From Mesotaenium endlicherianum (Eukaryota; Streptophyta; Zygnematophyceae; Zygnematales; Mesotaeniaceae): a DNA stretch of 64,000 nucleotides. Shown here one piece after another: positions 36,931-49,444 of this stretch. The position numbers and the translations under genes are program-made. Location: positions 377,952-441,951 of the forward strand of contig WELA01003469.1 in NCBI GenBank assembly GCA_009602735.1, written 5' to 3'. The notes beneath the pieces are model-generated. The model saw only the letters and a program-made list of their open reading frames with translations. It did no database searches and had not been told where the DNA came from. Every line of letters begins with the position of its first letter. The first letter of the stretch is position 1.

Positions 36931-39699
36931 CAGTGTGGGGTACAAGATGTCGTGATCGAAGCTTAAAAGTAATTAGCATAGTTCAGCACATACACAAAAC
37001 GCTCATTCCTAGGAGCTAAGGAGCCAAGAGCACCCTGTTACCTAGCGTATAGAGCAATTTCACGTGGAACGAAAGTTATTTTTTGCATGCAACTAGATAA
37101 CCTTGCTGAAATAGACAAGCATATTTATTATTATGTTCCTGAGTTGAAGTCTTATAGATTGAAGCCAGTAGAATTCTAGACAACAAGCTTACGAGAGAAC
37201 GAAATATGAGTACTAGGCGATCATCGCTGAAAACTGTGCATATGCCTCAACAAAAACTAAACATCATAAAGCTCTCTCAACCCTAGTTGTAAGGTACAGC
37301 CCAACGCTTGCACATCAATATTTGGTGCAATGAAGCTATGAACATTTTTCAACTGAAAATATCCTTTTACTTAGCAACACTTTGAAATTGATAAAATCAT
37401 TTAAGTAATTAGGCAATGGAGGTTGTTCCCAATGCCAATATCAATGCGAGAATATTTCAAAGTGGAACCACTTTGGAAAACCTTAATTAATTTCAACTGG
37501 AATCATTGGGATTGTTGACGATCTTCCACATTGACTTGATATCATCGACAAGGACTTTGCCAATCCTGTGAAGGGCGCACATCTTATATTTGTCTAATCA
37601 TCAAGTTCAAGGAAACGATCGCTACTTCAAGCTTGTGTATGTCAATTGCAATAAATTCATGATACTAGTCATTGTTGCTTCAACAACGGGTTTATACAAC
37701 GTGGACATCGTCTTGGCATTAAAAAAGGAAAAAATCAACGAAAATTTTGCATTTTTCCCAATTGTAGGGATTGCAATAATTCTACCGTCATACTTCACAC
37801 ATTTCTATGGTCGCCTCCACATCCTTTGCGGAATAATGAAAATGAGTTGAGCGCTAAAGCATTTAAAGTTGTTCTTGGTTTGACCTTGGTTTATCAGATT
37901 GTGTCGAGTTGCGTCTCGTATAAAAGTAAAGCAATATGCACGAAAAAAGTAACTCAAGGACTAAAAGTCAAATTATATCGAATTATTTTGAATTATATCG
38001 AATTATATATTTACATATATGCATATATATACGCTTATATATAAATATATAACATATATATAATATACATGAAAATATAATTCCCATTAACATACGCAAA
38101 CGTCGTAAGTAGCCTATGTGACGTGATTGCTACAAAAAGTCATAATATTTCAAGAATACACGTGTCAACATATTTGTTGTCAATCCTTTATCAAGCAGAT
38201 GAATTTGATGGTTGGAGCCGGTGAATGACTTTTTGAAGTAAGAAAAGCAGTCGATGCAAATCAAGAGTTTTTTGTTGTGCAATTTAAAAATTTAGGAAAT
38301 TGATGTTTTTGGGCGTTCACAAACCTTGAAGTTGTGTAAGTCACGTACCGATTCGAATGGATCCATTTGAAAAGCCATGAGATTTGATCTTATATGACCT
38401 AGGTAGGACAAGAAAATGAAACAAATGTGGATTTTCTATTTTCAAACTTCGCATCAATTTAAGAAATAAGAACAATAACGAACCCTTGCTAACCTCATTC
38501 ACGTATGTGGGTCATAGATTGCTTCCTTATGCGCAATGATTTCATTAGTCTGTCATGACAATCGCGTGTGTTTGTTGTAATCGCATCGTTTTGTTCTTTG
38601 AAGTTAAATAAAAAATAAAGTTGTTAAAGACGTCAAGATTTTTGGTGACAGCTTTTCAGATCGTTTGACTTTCTGAACCAATCAAGATCAAATACAAGAA
38701 CAAAACTTATTAGCTGTTCATTTATTAACAATCATTGTTGAACCACTTCAAACTTTTACATTGCACTTGCTGTATAAGTCATTAGATGAATCAACGTTTC
38801 TTGACTTCTGGCACTCACCCCCACCTCAAATTTTGAAGAAGCTAGTACTTGCCACATGGAAATTCAAAATCCATACTAGTGTACAATTCCATGGCACTTC
38901 CTACAAGTTTGCTAGTGAATAATTGAGATTTATCGCGCCAACCCAATTATGCTGGTGGACGCGTTGCAGGGTGCAAAGGAGCTCATGAACGTAATTTTAT
39001 ACAACCAAACCTATCGTGAATTTGGCCTTTGAAAAGCCAAATGGGCTTACTATATGACACCCGCTCAGCTCAAGAGAATCACTTCTTGTTTTGTGCTGAT
39101 CAATTTGAGTTATTTTTCTTACTCATATTGTTTCAAAATACTTGACTTTGAAGGCGGGAGAAAGCCCATAGCTGCTACTGTAGCGATGTCAAGAAACCAT
39201 TTGTATAATCAATTTTGAGTATCTAACAAAGGCTGTTTGCAAACACGATTGTCCTGTGCTTTTATTACCTTGATCAAGCACAAATAGCAAAAAATGTAAC
39301 TCCACATTTAAGGAATAGGTGACCTCATTTTTGAATTAAGCTCCATATTTGTATTGGGCCACAACGCGGCAATGAGTCCGGCCTCTCATTTGGCGAAGAT
39401 TGCTGCCTTGGTCTTCTAGGATGAAACATAATTTCAAATGTGAGGCTTTCAAGCACTTTCAAGGCATTGTGGAGATCGGTCGATGCCAGTCAACGTCTTT
39501 GTCCTGTTTTGTCTAGGTGAATTTTGGACAACGTGTTGGCGCTTGTAGTGCCCGCGGTGTGTTTTGGATTGTAGTGGGTTGCTATGTAGTTGAAAGAGTA
39601 CGACTGGGTCAAAGAGATAACCAACCAATGTGCACTTCTGATTACACGCTAGATTTTTTTTGGGAAAACTTGACGAGAACATGACGTTAACACGACACA
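36931..39699. other. AT-rich spacer, nothing assigned
   Basis: No exon, RNA gene or recognisable transposon in either strand. The open frame at 37590-37850 has hydrophobic stretches but no start context or homologue I recognise. Confidence 0.5.
37975..38068. repeat. AT-rich tract with imperfect ATATATA repeats
   Basis: Repeated GAATTATAT units pass into TATATA runs. Simple sequence without apparent coding role. Confidence 0.7.
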
Positions 39700-41134
39700 T
39701 GTACGATCATAGGATTGTAGAGTGCATTTTTTTGATCATTTTGATATAAAATCCAGCGAATATGGTTAAATATTGAGAAAGTAATGGATTTTGAAGTTTA
39801 GTTAGTTTTAAGGTTGGTCGACGACTGTCTTTAATTTGCGATGAGCGCGACCGTCGGATTGACCGACAGCGTTGAGCAGTCTGGACCGTAAGAGTGAATT
39901 TGAACCTTCACGTAATTTCGGCTGACGCGGAGTGCCGACCAGGTCGCTTTACCTAGAAATTTTGCATTAGCCTAGCGCGCCTAAGTTAGTATATTCTAGG
40001 CATTTCGATGCATGCATGTGGACGTCAAATCGGCCCGACACGTCAAATGAGGCTGATCTGGCCTACTCACGAGTCACAAATATTCTCGAAGGGACGATTT
40101 GACAAACACTTATAAATTTTGTTGCTAAACGGCTGTAATGAATCAATATATTGGTAGATATAATATTTATTTTAATATAATAGGCAAATAAGTTCAGCCT
40201 GCTGAACTTTAGTTAGTATCGAGTTTGCTAGACTTTATATAACTGTCAGTTAAATGACTCAGCCGGAAGCAGCAGACTGAAGTATACTAGGTCAGCTTGC
40301 TGACACATTCTTTGACAGTCGGCTGACTACCGTACTCGGTAGCAGCAAATTGCCTAGATGTGCATCTATGTGTGGTGTGCTAGATGAATGGCCAGATGAC
40401 ATCCTTAGGATGAATGGCGATTCGGGATGATGGGAGATGGCGGTGGATTTGGTAACCGAGGTCCTAACAACGTGGTTAACTCCCGGGTAGGTGGTGCCAT
40501 GGCACTGACCGGTGAACAGTAAACTCATTCCATGTACATATGCTAGGTATTGCTCTCGAGTTCGAGATTTGGAAATGAGGTCAACTCTCTTGTACAGCTT
40601 ACTGAGAGAGATCTAAATCCAAGGCGAGAAGCTATTGATATGCACTGTCTCCTAGCCTTGCTTATGTGTGAGTTTACTGATTGCATTATTGATGCTAGTT
40701 TACTTCCATTTGACTTCCGAGTATTGTCAATTACTAGTACGTTGTCTTTTGCTGTTTAATCAATCAACAAAAAATACCATAAAGATTACTTGCTGATATA
40801 AAGATCTTCATTAATTGTTAATCGCCTATTTGGTAAGTCGACTCATTTCAGCGGCCCTCCTTCTTAGGGGCGAGCGGTCGTCGTAAAAAAGTATAAACAG
40901 GCATAACTTTTTTGTTTTTTTTTAATCAATTTTCACTTCTGTAAATTTCTACGGGTTTGTACTGACGAGGTCTTTTATCCTTTTTCATTTGTGAATACTT
41001 TCTTGTTACTCAAAATGTGAAGTATTTTTCCTAATCTTTTCTAGTGATATGTCACTGCACTCTAGAGTATGATTGCAACTAGTGTGGTTCCTCGTGAGTC
41101 ACTACGCTTCCACTAAGGCACTCCGTCCCTTTCA
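39700..41134 (+). mobile_element. Old D-like solo LTR, split by a family B solo LTR
   Basis: 39700-40133 and 40851-41134 together match the reverse complement of the D LTR, with many substitutions. It starts TGTACGATCATAGG (D: TGTAAGGTCATAGG) and ends CGTCCCTTTCA. No gag or pol lies beside it, so it is a solo LTR from recombination. Flanking pentamers ACACA and ACAGG agree at only three positions, consistent with age. Confidence 0.85.
40134..40850 (+). mobile_element. Family B solo LTR (717 bp)
   Basis: Complete B LTR from TGTAATGAATC to ACTCATTTCA, without adjacent PBS or PPT. Flanks ACGGC (40129-40133) and GCGGC (40851-40855) form a target duplication with one mismatch. It lies within the D-like solo LTR, so it is the younger of the two. 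Confidence 0.9.
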
Positions 41135-41786
41135 ACAGGGGCAAATAGACTGCTTTTAACGTTGCGGCGCCTGATTCCAGCATTCACGCTGCTTAACCGT
41201 CACGTTGGGCTAGGTCGGTGACCTATTTGACAACTCAACGCATGATCCAAGCTCCGCTCAAGCTTCAACGAGGCACGTAGCTTGACAACAATCGATCGTA
41301 CCGCTTGTACTCGAGTATCCTGTCATGTCAATCTTATTCCTACCAAACATTTTCAAGTTGTGACGACCTGCGAGTAATTTTAAATTTGTGCAATCTCACA
41401 AACTTGAAATCTTTGCAGAGCGACTTGAACGTTGTTAAATGATCCCCACATCATGACCTTCTTCAATCGACTTCCAACATTTTTGGGCAATCCACAAATA
41501 CAACAAGACTTCTTTATTGACCGACATATTTCCAAAATGGACCGACAAATGTTCACGAATTCAGACCCTTTGTATATTCTTCACAAATGCATGCTAGGCG
41601 AGTACTAACACTTACTCATTCTCTCATAAATTTCCAAATTCCGGTGCTCTTCTATGACAAATGCGATCTTGCAATATTTAATTTATATGTAGAAATGCGT
41701 CAGCTGCTCCGCTCTTACAACCTCTAAAGTTGGCGAGAATGGAAAAGTGACTGTGCGTGTGAAATGTGGGTAAGTCCAAAAATCTT
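41135..41786. other. Unassigned flank left of B2
   Basis: No coding or repeat match recognised. The last five bases, ATCTT (41782-41786), are the left target duplication of B2. Confidence 0.5.
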
Positions 41787-42507
41787 TGTAAGAAATCAGT
41801 ATATTAGTAAATATAATATTCATTTATATATAATAGTTATTTAAGTTCAGCCTACTGAACTCTAGTTGATAATCAGTCTGCTGGACTATATTTTTAATAT
41901 CAGTTTAATGACTCAGCCGGAAGCAGCAGGCTGAAGTCTACTTAAGTCAGCTTGCTGACACATTCTTTGACAGCCAGCTGACTTCCGTACTCGGTAGCAG
42001 CGAACTGCCTCAATATGCAACTAAGTATGATGTGCTAGATGAATGGCCAAATGACATCCCTATGATGGATGGCGATTCGAGATGATGGGAGATGGCGGTG
42101 GATTTGGTTAACCGAGGTCCTACCAACGTGGTTAACTCCCGGGTAGGCGGTGCCATCGCACTGGCCGTTGAACAGTAAACTCATTCCATGAAAATATGCT
42201 AGGCATTGCTCTCGAGTTCGACATTCGGAAACGAGGCCAACTCTCTTGTACAGCTTCCTGAGATATATCTGAATCCAAGGCGAGAAGCCATTGATACGCA
42301 CTGTCTTCTAACCTTGCTTATGTATGAGTTTACTGATTGCATTATCGATGCTAGTTTACTCGCAATTGAATTACGAGTCTTGTTCCCTGCTAGTGTGTTG
42401 TCCTTTGCCGTTAAACCAGTTAACGAAAAATACCATAAAAGATTACTTGCTGATATAAAGATCTTTATTAATTGTTAATCGCCTATTTGGTAAGTCAATT
42501 CATTTCA
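41787..42507 (+). repeat. B2 5' LTR (721 bp)
   Basis: Direct repeat of 62244-62961. Starts TGTAAGAAATC (one change and one deletion against the consensus TGTAATGAATC) and ends AATTCATTTCA. Confidence 0.93.
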
Positions 42508-42508
42508 G

Positions 42509-42520
42509 TGGTATCGGAGC
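42509..42520 (+). other. B2 primer binding site
   Basis: TGGTATCGGAGC, initiator tRNA-Met type, one base after the LTR. Confidence 0.85.
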
Positions 42521-42541
42521 AGTTATCACAGTCTTCTTTGT

Positions 42542-43077
42542 ATGGTAAGGACAAGGTCTCAAACTAGCAACTCCCGAGACATGGAGAACCAGGATAACGA
42601 GAATGTCGAAAACCAGGCGGAAAGCCATGTAGCGGGAAACCGTACCTATTCGGAAGCAGTAGCGGATACTGCAGCTAGGGAGGCAGCAGATGAGGCAGCT
42701 GCTATTGCCGCAGTCGCAGCACAGCAAGCTGAGGAGGAGAGAGCCAGATTAGCTGAACAATTAGCAAAGGCTGCTGAAGATACAGAAAGGAGGGAAGGAC
42801 AGCCTGCTGACGAGCGCACGGTTGAAGAACTTATGGCATCAAGGGCCAATGTTCTGAACCCACCTCCTGCTGTACAACTCAATGTACCCCTAGGTCAAAT
42901 ACGTGACCGGCTGAATGCGACAGGAATTGCTGCTGAAGGAGCGAGAGGGATTGTTGAGGATACTACTCAGCAAGTAGATGCCAATGCTGCTGCTGCATTT
43001 GCTAGACTACCACCCCAGAGTGAAGACTTGGGAGCATTGTTCGTTCAAATGCAGTCGCAAATGGCGACCATGTATCA
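42542..43077 (+). pseudogene. gag: B2 gag, N-terminal part before D2
   Basis: Starts MVRTRSQTS 21 bases after the PBS and is nearly identical to 7168 onward. An Ala/Glu-rich coiled segment is followed by the ALFVQMQSQMATM segment where D2 interrupts. The frame resumes at 49450 after D2, since the inserted 6372 bp is a multiple of three. Confidence 0.9.
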
Positions 43078-43127
43078 TGAAAGGGGCAGGGTGCCCTAGT
43101 GGAAGCGTAGTAACTCACGAGGAAAGA

Positions 43128-43268
43128 AACCTCCAACTCCAATCATTCCTGGGATTTGCCAATTGGTACAGGAGCTGAATCCCGAGCTTCTCGCACATAG
43201 CAACTTCCCTCGTATATTTTCTCAAGAAGGACAAGCCATATGTTTGGACTAAAAAAGAGGAGGGAGCA
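43128..43268 (+). repeat. Family A RT fragment trapped in the D2 end
   Basis: Plus-strand match to A2 pol around FLGFANWYR (A2 pol residues about 507-548, minus 58160-58037). It ends GGGAGCA where the D LTR begins. It seems to be host DNA that flanked another D insertion and was carried along with it. Confidence 0.8.
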
Positions 43269-44012
43269 TGAAAGGGGCAAAGTGCCCTAGTGGAAGCGTA
43301 GTGACTCACGAGGAAAGGAACTAGTTGCCATCATACTAGAGAGTGCAGCGGCATATCACTAACAAAGCTTAGGAAAAATACTCAACAGTTTGAGTAGCAA
43401 GAGTGTGCTCAAAAATGATGTAGGATGAAAGGTCTTGTCATTACAAACCCGTAGAAATTTACAGAAGTGAAAACTGATAAGAAACAAAGAAGTTATGCCT
43501 ATTTATAATTTTCTGCCTAAGTGCTCCTCCCTAGGAGGAAGCTACGGATTTTCCTAAGTGTTCGTCAAATCGTCCCTTTCAGAATATTCGTGAGTAAGCC
43601 AGATCAGTCTAATCTGACGTGTCGGGTCAAATTGACGTCCACATACATGCATCGACATTACTAGAATATTCTATCTTAGACGCGCTAGGCTAAACCGAAA
43701 CTTCTAGGTAAATCGACCTAGTCGGCACTCCGCGTCAGCCGAACTTACGTGAAGGTTCGAGTTCATTCTAACGGGCCAGATCGCTCGACGCTGTCGGTCA
43801 ATCCGACGGTCGCGCTCACCGCAAATTAAGGACAGTCGTCAACCGACCTCAAAACTAATTAAACTTCGGAAATCCATAACTCTCTCAATGCTTGACCAAA
43901 TTCGATGAACTTTATATCAAAATGACCACAAAAATGCACTCTACACTACTATACAATCAAAACATACTTTCATGAAACTCAAAAATGCACTTTATAAACC
44001 TATGACCTTACA
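43269..44012 (-). repeat. D2 3' LTR (744 bp)
   Basis: Full-length D LTR matching 48701-49444; PPT follows on the element side (44013-44029). Confidence 0.93.
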
Positions 44013-47000
44013 TCATCCCCCTCCTCAAGATGCGACGTCCTCGACGCATTCTGCAAATAACGCCTCAACTTACTCTTACAATGAGTCAAGTTGGCCTCTG
44101 GCTCCCAAGTGTTGTCATCCGCATGGTAGCCTTTCCACTTGACCAGATACTCTTGGACAAATCGTTGACCTCGCTTGACTCGTCGATCGCTGACAATCGC
44201 CTCCACTTCATACTCCAATACATCATCGATCTCGACCGGTGGTGGCGGTGTAGGTAGTCGTCCTGGATGTCCTTCATTCGGGTCAACGTATGGCCGCAAA
44301 CAACTGACATGGAACACATCGTGTGTACGCCAGCCTGAAGGAAGTTCCAACTTGTAGGTCACTGGATTCACCTGCTTGAGCACTACAAAGGGACCTGTAA
44401 ATCGTGCCCGCAGTTTCCTCTTGCCTGTGAAAGGTAGGTTCTCTGTGGACAAGAGTACTTTGTCGCCCACATGGAATGTCACTTCCCTCCTGTGCTTGTT
44501 AGCATGCTTGACCTGCTCTTCCTGTGCCTTCCGAATACACGTCTTCGCCATATCCCAAGTCTTGGCCATCTGCTCCATAAAAGCTTGTGTAGTAGGAACC
44601 TGAGTCTCCTTGGCCTTCTCCAACAAGATGTTCCCTGGATGATATACTTCTCTCCCATAAACCATAGCGAATGGTGACTGCTTGGTCGATCCCTGCATGC
44701 TGTTGTTGTAGGCAAACTCCAACCCTGGTAGCTTCTTGTCCCACTCTGAAGGGTCTTCCATAGTGAAACTCCTGAGCACCTCTTGCAGATCTCTGTTGAG
44801 CCTCTCACTCTGCCCGTCTATCTGAGGGTGATAGGAAGTGCTCATACTCAGCTTGGTCCCCATCAATGTAAACAATGACCGCCAAAAGTTGCTAGTAAAC
44901 CTTGGATCCCGATTTGAAACAATCACCTNTTGAAACAATCATCTTCGGCAACCCATGTAGCCTGAAAATATGATTAAAGAATAGCCGTGCCACATCCGCT
45001 GCCGTAGAAATCTCTTTCATGGGAATGAAGTGAGCCATCTTGTTGAGTCTATCAGACACAACCCATATTGCATCGTGCCCTTGACCACACACTGGTAACG
45101 ATGTGATGAAGTCCATAGCAATCTGCTCCCAAGGATACTCTGGAATAGGCAGGGGCTGCAATGTACCTCCCTTCTTTTGATTTGGTGTCTTGTTTCTCTG
45201 GCACGCATCGCAACTCCTGATCCACTCCTCGATGTCCTTGTCCATATTTCTCCAATAGTACTCTCGCTTCAGCACGCTTGCCGTCTTCTCGCTTCCAAAG
45301 TGTCCAGCATATAAGCAATCATGATGCTCTGCAAGTAGTAAGTCTCGTAGTTCCTTGATGTCAGGTACCACCACTCTCTTGGAATCACCATAATACCATA
45401 TGCCGTCCTTCTGCATACTCGAGTTGGACTCAACTGCTCCACCATCAGCAAATTTTGGATCCTCCTCATAACCTCTCTGAAGCTTCTCCTTGAAGTCCAT
45501 ACTCTCCTTGATGACTGAGACAGCTGCAAGGTCACACCTCCTGGATAAAGCGTCTGCAGGGTTGATCTTCCCAGGTAAGTACTCAATCTTGTGGTCAAAC
45601 TGTTGCAGAAACTCCATCCACCTTGCCTGTCTTGGTGTCAACGTTGGCTGCATCATGAACTTCTCCAAGCTCTTGTGGTCGGTCTTGATGAACACGTTCC
45701 GACCATCCACATAACATCGCCAAATCCTCAAAGCCTGGATAATAGCCAACATCTCCCGCTCGTGTGCTGCATAATTCTGCTCAGCAGGACTCAACTTCCT
45801 GCTCTCATATGCCACAGGTTGTAATCCTTTGCCCTGGTCCTGGAGAAGAATGGCTCCCACTGCAAAATTTGATGCGTCCGTGATGATGGTGAAAGAAAGC
45901 TCTGGACTGGCAATTGCCAACACAGGTGCCTGTGTCAATAGCTCCTTAATCTTCTCGAAGGCTTGCTGCTCCTTGTCACCCCATAGCCACTTCTCCTGCT
46001 TCTTCAACATGTCCGTGAGCGTTGCACACACCTTGGCAAATCCTTCAATGAAACGTCGATAATAATTTGCCATGCCGAGGAAACTCCCAAGTTGATGAAT
46101 ATCAGCAGGTACCGGCCAATCTCTGACTGCTTGCACCTTCTTCTGTTCCACCTTGACTCCTTCAGCTCCCACTATATGTCCAAGAAACTCGACTTCCTTG
46201 AGACAGAAGTCGCACTTGCTCATCTTCCCATACAGCTTCTGATCTCTCAAGACCTCCAACACCTTCCTCAGATGCCCCATATGCTCCTCCAAGGTCTTCG
46301 AATAGATCAGGATGTCGTCCAAAAATACAACCACAAACTGGTCCAAATACGGTCTGAAGATACTATTCATGAGTCCCATAAATGTAGCAGGTGCATTAGT
46401 CAATCCAAAAGGCATGACTGTGAACTCGAACAAACCATAGCGAGTTATGAATGCAGTCTTCGGAATGTCTCTTTCCGCAATCCGTACCTGGTGATAGCCA
46501 CTCCTCAAATCGATCTTCGAGAAATACTTCGCCCCGACAAGCTTGTCAATCAACTGACAAGCCTGTCAATCAACTCGTCCACTCGTGGAAGTGGGCACCT
46601 GTTCTTGATGGTGACCTTGTTCAGCACCCGGTAGTCGACACACATCCTCATAGTCCCATCCTTCTTCTTCACAAATAAGATTGGCGCTGCAAATGGAGAC
46701 TCGCTGGGTCGGATGAACCCCTTCTCCAACAACTCTGTCAGTTGCTTCTTTAACTCATCCAACTCCGCAAACGATTGTCGATAGGCGGGTCTCACTGGTG
46801 GCTTGCTCCCTGGTTCCAACTCAATCTTGTGCTCCATAGCTCTCTGTGGAGGTAATCCTGTAGGTAGCTCCTCAGGAAATACGCACTTGAACTCCTCCAA
46901 CAGCACCTTAATTTGGGCAGGCATCTCAGCAGGCTTCTTCTCTTGAGCAGTTGGGCTCTGCTCCTTCTGAGCAAGGGGATCAGACACCACTACTTGCTCC

Positions 47001-47699
47001 TCCGGCGATGTACATTCGCCCAGGCTGTTAGGATTCACACTTGCTCCATCTGATGACCTGGCCAGGGCCACCGAAACAAGGTACATCTCCTTCACCTGAT
47101 TCGCCCTGCATAGCTTCTTAACTTGCAGGCTCGACAGAAGACAGTTACTTGTGGCCGTATCTACCTCCACCTGTTTCGGTGTCTCGATTCGACCATCACG
47201 CCCTTGGACTTTCACTTGTCCTGTGCTCCAGTGCACTTGAGGGTTGGCTTTTCTCAGCCATGGTCGGCCCAATATCACCTCATGGTGACCCAACTCTGCC
47301 TGCTCCATAACTTCAGTACTCCGGTGCCCCGCTACTTCCACGTGAATAGCTTCCGTAGGTGCACCACACTTGAGTCTCTGCCCATTTGACAAAATTGCCT
47401 CCTTAGGCTCATAATGCTTTTGCACAGGGATTTGCCACTCTTTCACCAGCTTCTTGTGCACAGAGTTTGCTCTTGCGCCACTGTCGACCATACACTTCGC
47501 CTTGTTGCCGTCGACCACTCCTTCCACCATGATAAGCTTGTCAACATCTCGTCTTTCGCTTCTCGGCAGGCTTCTGGGGATAACCTCCTTGTGAGTTTTC
47601 GTCTTCACGCCAGTAGACACCCCAGAACGACTTACTGGCGTCCTCCTTTTTCCTGCAGTTGAGGTTGCTTCGCCTTCACATAACAGTCTCGAGCCAGAT
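44000..47699 (-). pseudogene. pol: D2 pol, broken
   Basis: Same domain order as D1 pol, split into 47620-46550 (protease and RT start), 46553-44892 (RT, RNase H, integrase) and 44938-44000 (integrase end, chromodomain). The first break is a 20-bp tandem duplication at about 46536-46575 (GACAAGCYTGTCAATCAACT twice). The second lies at an ambiguous base N (44929), where a TTGAAACAATCAYCTT string is repeated on both sides, pointing to an assembly join. Without these two faults most of the frame would be open. Confidence 0.9.
44929..44929. other. Undetermined base (N) at a probable contig join
   Basis: The only N seen in the window. About 15 bases are repeated on its two sides, and the D2 pol frame breaks exactly here while D1 is intact at this point. 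Confidence 0.85.
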
Positions 47700-48663
47700 G
47701 TCCAAGCTTGCCGTAATTATAGCAGGGTCCTCTCGCCTTAAAATTCGGCTGCCTGCGCTGGTACTGAACAAGTCCCAACTCTATAGGTACTGGACCTTGA
47801 ACACTCGTGCTTGGCGCTTGAGATCCGAAGTGTCGATATCCTCCAAAGTTGTGGCTGCCCCACTGCCTCTGACTATACTCCACAGCGTCGACCCTTGTTG
47901 CCAATGCCATCATTTCTCCAAGACTGGTAGGGTCCTTGAGCGCCACTTCCTTGGCCACAGTTGGCTTGAGTCCCCTCTTGAACTTGTCCATCATCTCCGA
48001 CTCGTGCATGGATGGACATTGAAGCACCAGCTCGTTGAAGCGCGATACATACTCTTGAACGCTTGCTCGTTGACGAAGGCGCACCAATAGATCTCGAGCG
48101 GTAGCCTCGGGTGCAATAGGTTGAAATTGCCTCTTCAAGCCTTCAAATAGCTGATCAACAGTAGCAGGAACTCCAGACAGCTGCTCTTCTCGTTCATACC
48201 AAGCTCCAGCACTCTTCTGCAGTAAAGTTATGACAAAGGCGACTTCCCTGTCGGGCGTGAGCGCAGAATACTCCATAAACTTCTTCTCTCCAAAAATCCA
48301 TTGATGAACAGGCGGCGATCCACGCTCTCCAATATAAACTTCAGGCTTAGGCACACGCACTCCTGATGCGGGTGGAATAACTGGTTGCACCACTGGGTTA
48401 ACATGAATCAGTGGCACCACAGGTGCAGGTGCCGAACTCGTCAAAGCGGCGTTCCCCATAACAACTCGCACCATTCTCTCCACCTCCGCGCGCATATTTT
48501 GTTGAAACTGGGTGTAGACTTCTCCTCCAATTGCATTTGCCATTTGTCTTAGCATCGCCTGCATCTCTTGTTGCTCTCTGGTCATTGTTGGTGCTGCCTG
48601 CTGCCCCGCGCGCTCAACATGCTCGACATGTTCGCCTCCTCCAGCTGCCGGCTGCGACTCCAT
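47632..48663 (-). CDS. gag: D2 Gag, zinc knuckle altered (343 aa)
   Basis: Colinear with D1 Gag. The zinc knuckle reads [14 protein letters not shown], so the second cysteine is Tyr and metal binding should be lost. The frame itself is open. It overlaps pol in the -1 frame as in D1. Confidence 0.88.
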   Translation of the reverse strand: MESQPAAGGGEHVEHVERAGQQAAPTMTREQQEMQAMLRQMANAIGGEVYTQFQQNMRAEVERMVRVVMGNAALTSSAPAPVVPLIHVNPVVQPVIPPASGVRVPKPEVYIGERGSPPVHQWIFGEKKFMEYSALTPDREVAFVITLLQKSAGAWYEREEQLSGVPATVDQLFEGLKRQFQPIAPEATARDLLVRLRQRASVQEYVSRFNELVLQCPSMHESEMMDKFKRGLKPTVAKEVALKDPTSLGEMMALATRVDAVEYSQRQWGSHNFGGYRHFGSQAPSTSVQGPVPIELGLVQYQRRQPNFKARGPCYNYGKLGHLARDCYVKAKQPQLQEKGGRQ

Positions 48664-48686
48664 AATATAATATGCAAACTAGCCCT

Positions 48687-48698
48687 GCTCCGATACCA
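48687..48698 (-). other. D2 primer binding site
   Basis: TGGTATCGGAGC on the minus strand, same position as in D1. Confidence 0.85.
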
Positions 48699-48700
48699 GA

Positions 48701-49444
48701 TGAAAGGGGCAGAGTGCCCTAGTGGAAGCGTAGTGACTCACGAGGAAAGGAACTAGTTGCCATCATACTAGAGAGTGCAGCGGCATATCACTAACAAAGC
48801 TTAGGAAAATTACTCAACATTTTGAGTAGCAAGAAATTGCTCACAAATGATGTAGGATGAAAGGCCTGGTCATTACAAACTCGTAAAAATTTACAGAAGT
48901 GAAAACTGATAAGAAACAAACAAATTATGCCTATTTATAATTTTCTGCCTAAGTGCTCCTCTCTAGGAGGAAGTTACGGATTTTCCTAAGTGTTCGTCAA
49001 ATCGTCCCTTCCAGAATATTCGTGAGTAAGCCAGATCAGTCTAATCTGACGTGTCGGGGCGAATTGATGTCCACATACATGCATCGACATTACTAGAATA
49101 TTCTATCTTAGACGCGCTAGGCTAAACCGAAACTTCTAGGTAAATCGACCTAGTCGGCACCCCGCGTCAGCCGAACTTACGTGAAGGTTCGAGTTCATTC
49201 TAACGGGCCAGATCGCTCGACGCTGTCGGTCATTCCGACGGTCGCGCTGACCGCGAATTAATGACAGTCGTCAACCGACCTCAAAACTAATTAAACTTCG
49301 GAAATCCATAACTCTCTCAATACTTGACCAAATTCGATAAACTTTATATCAAAATGACCATAAAATTGCACTCTACACTACTATACATTCAAAACATACT
49401 TTCATGAAACTCAAAAATGCACTTTATAAACCTATGACCTTACA
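48701..49444 (-). repeat. D2 5' LTR (744 bp)
   Basis: Matches the D1 LTRs and 43269-44012. Followed on the right by the TATCA target duplication and B2 gag. Confidence 0.93.

Larger units (their letters stand above)
43078..49444 (-). mobile_element. D2: second chromovirus D copy, inserted in B2 gag
   Basis: Target duplication TATCA at 43073-43077 and 49445-49449. 5' LTR 48701-49444 and 3' LTR 43269-44012, each 744 bp. The left end carries an extra 191 bp: the outer 50 bp of the LTR (43078-43127), then 141 bp of family A sequence, before the full LTR. Gag is open but pol is broken at two places. By eye it is close to D1 throughout. Confidence 0.93.

Noticed and set aside
37590-37850. Hydrophobic 86-codon frame in AT-rich spacer
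   Set aside because: No homologue recognised and AT-rich DNA readily gives hydrophobic frames.
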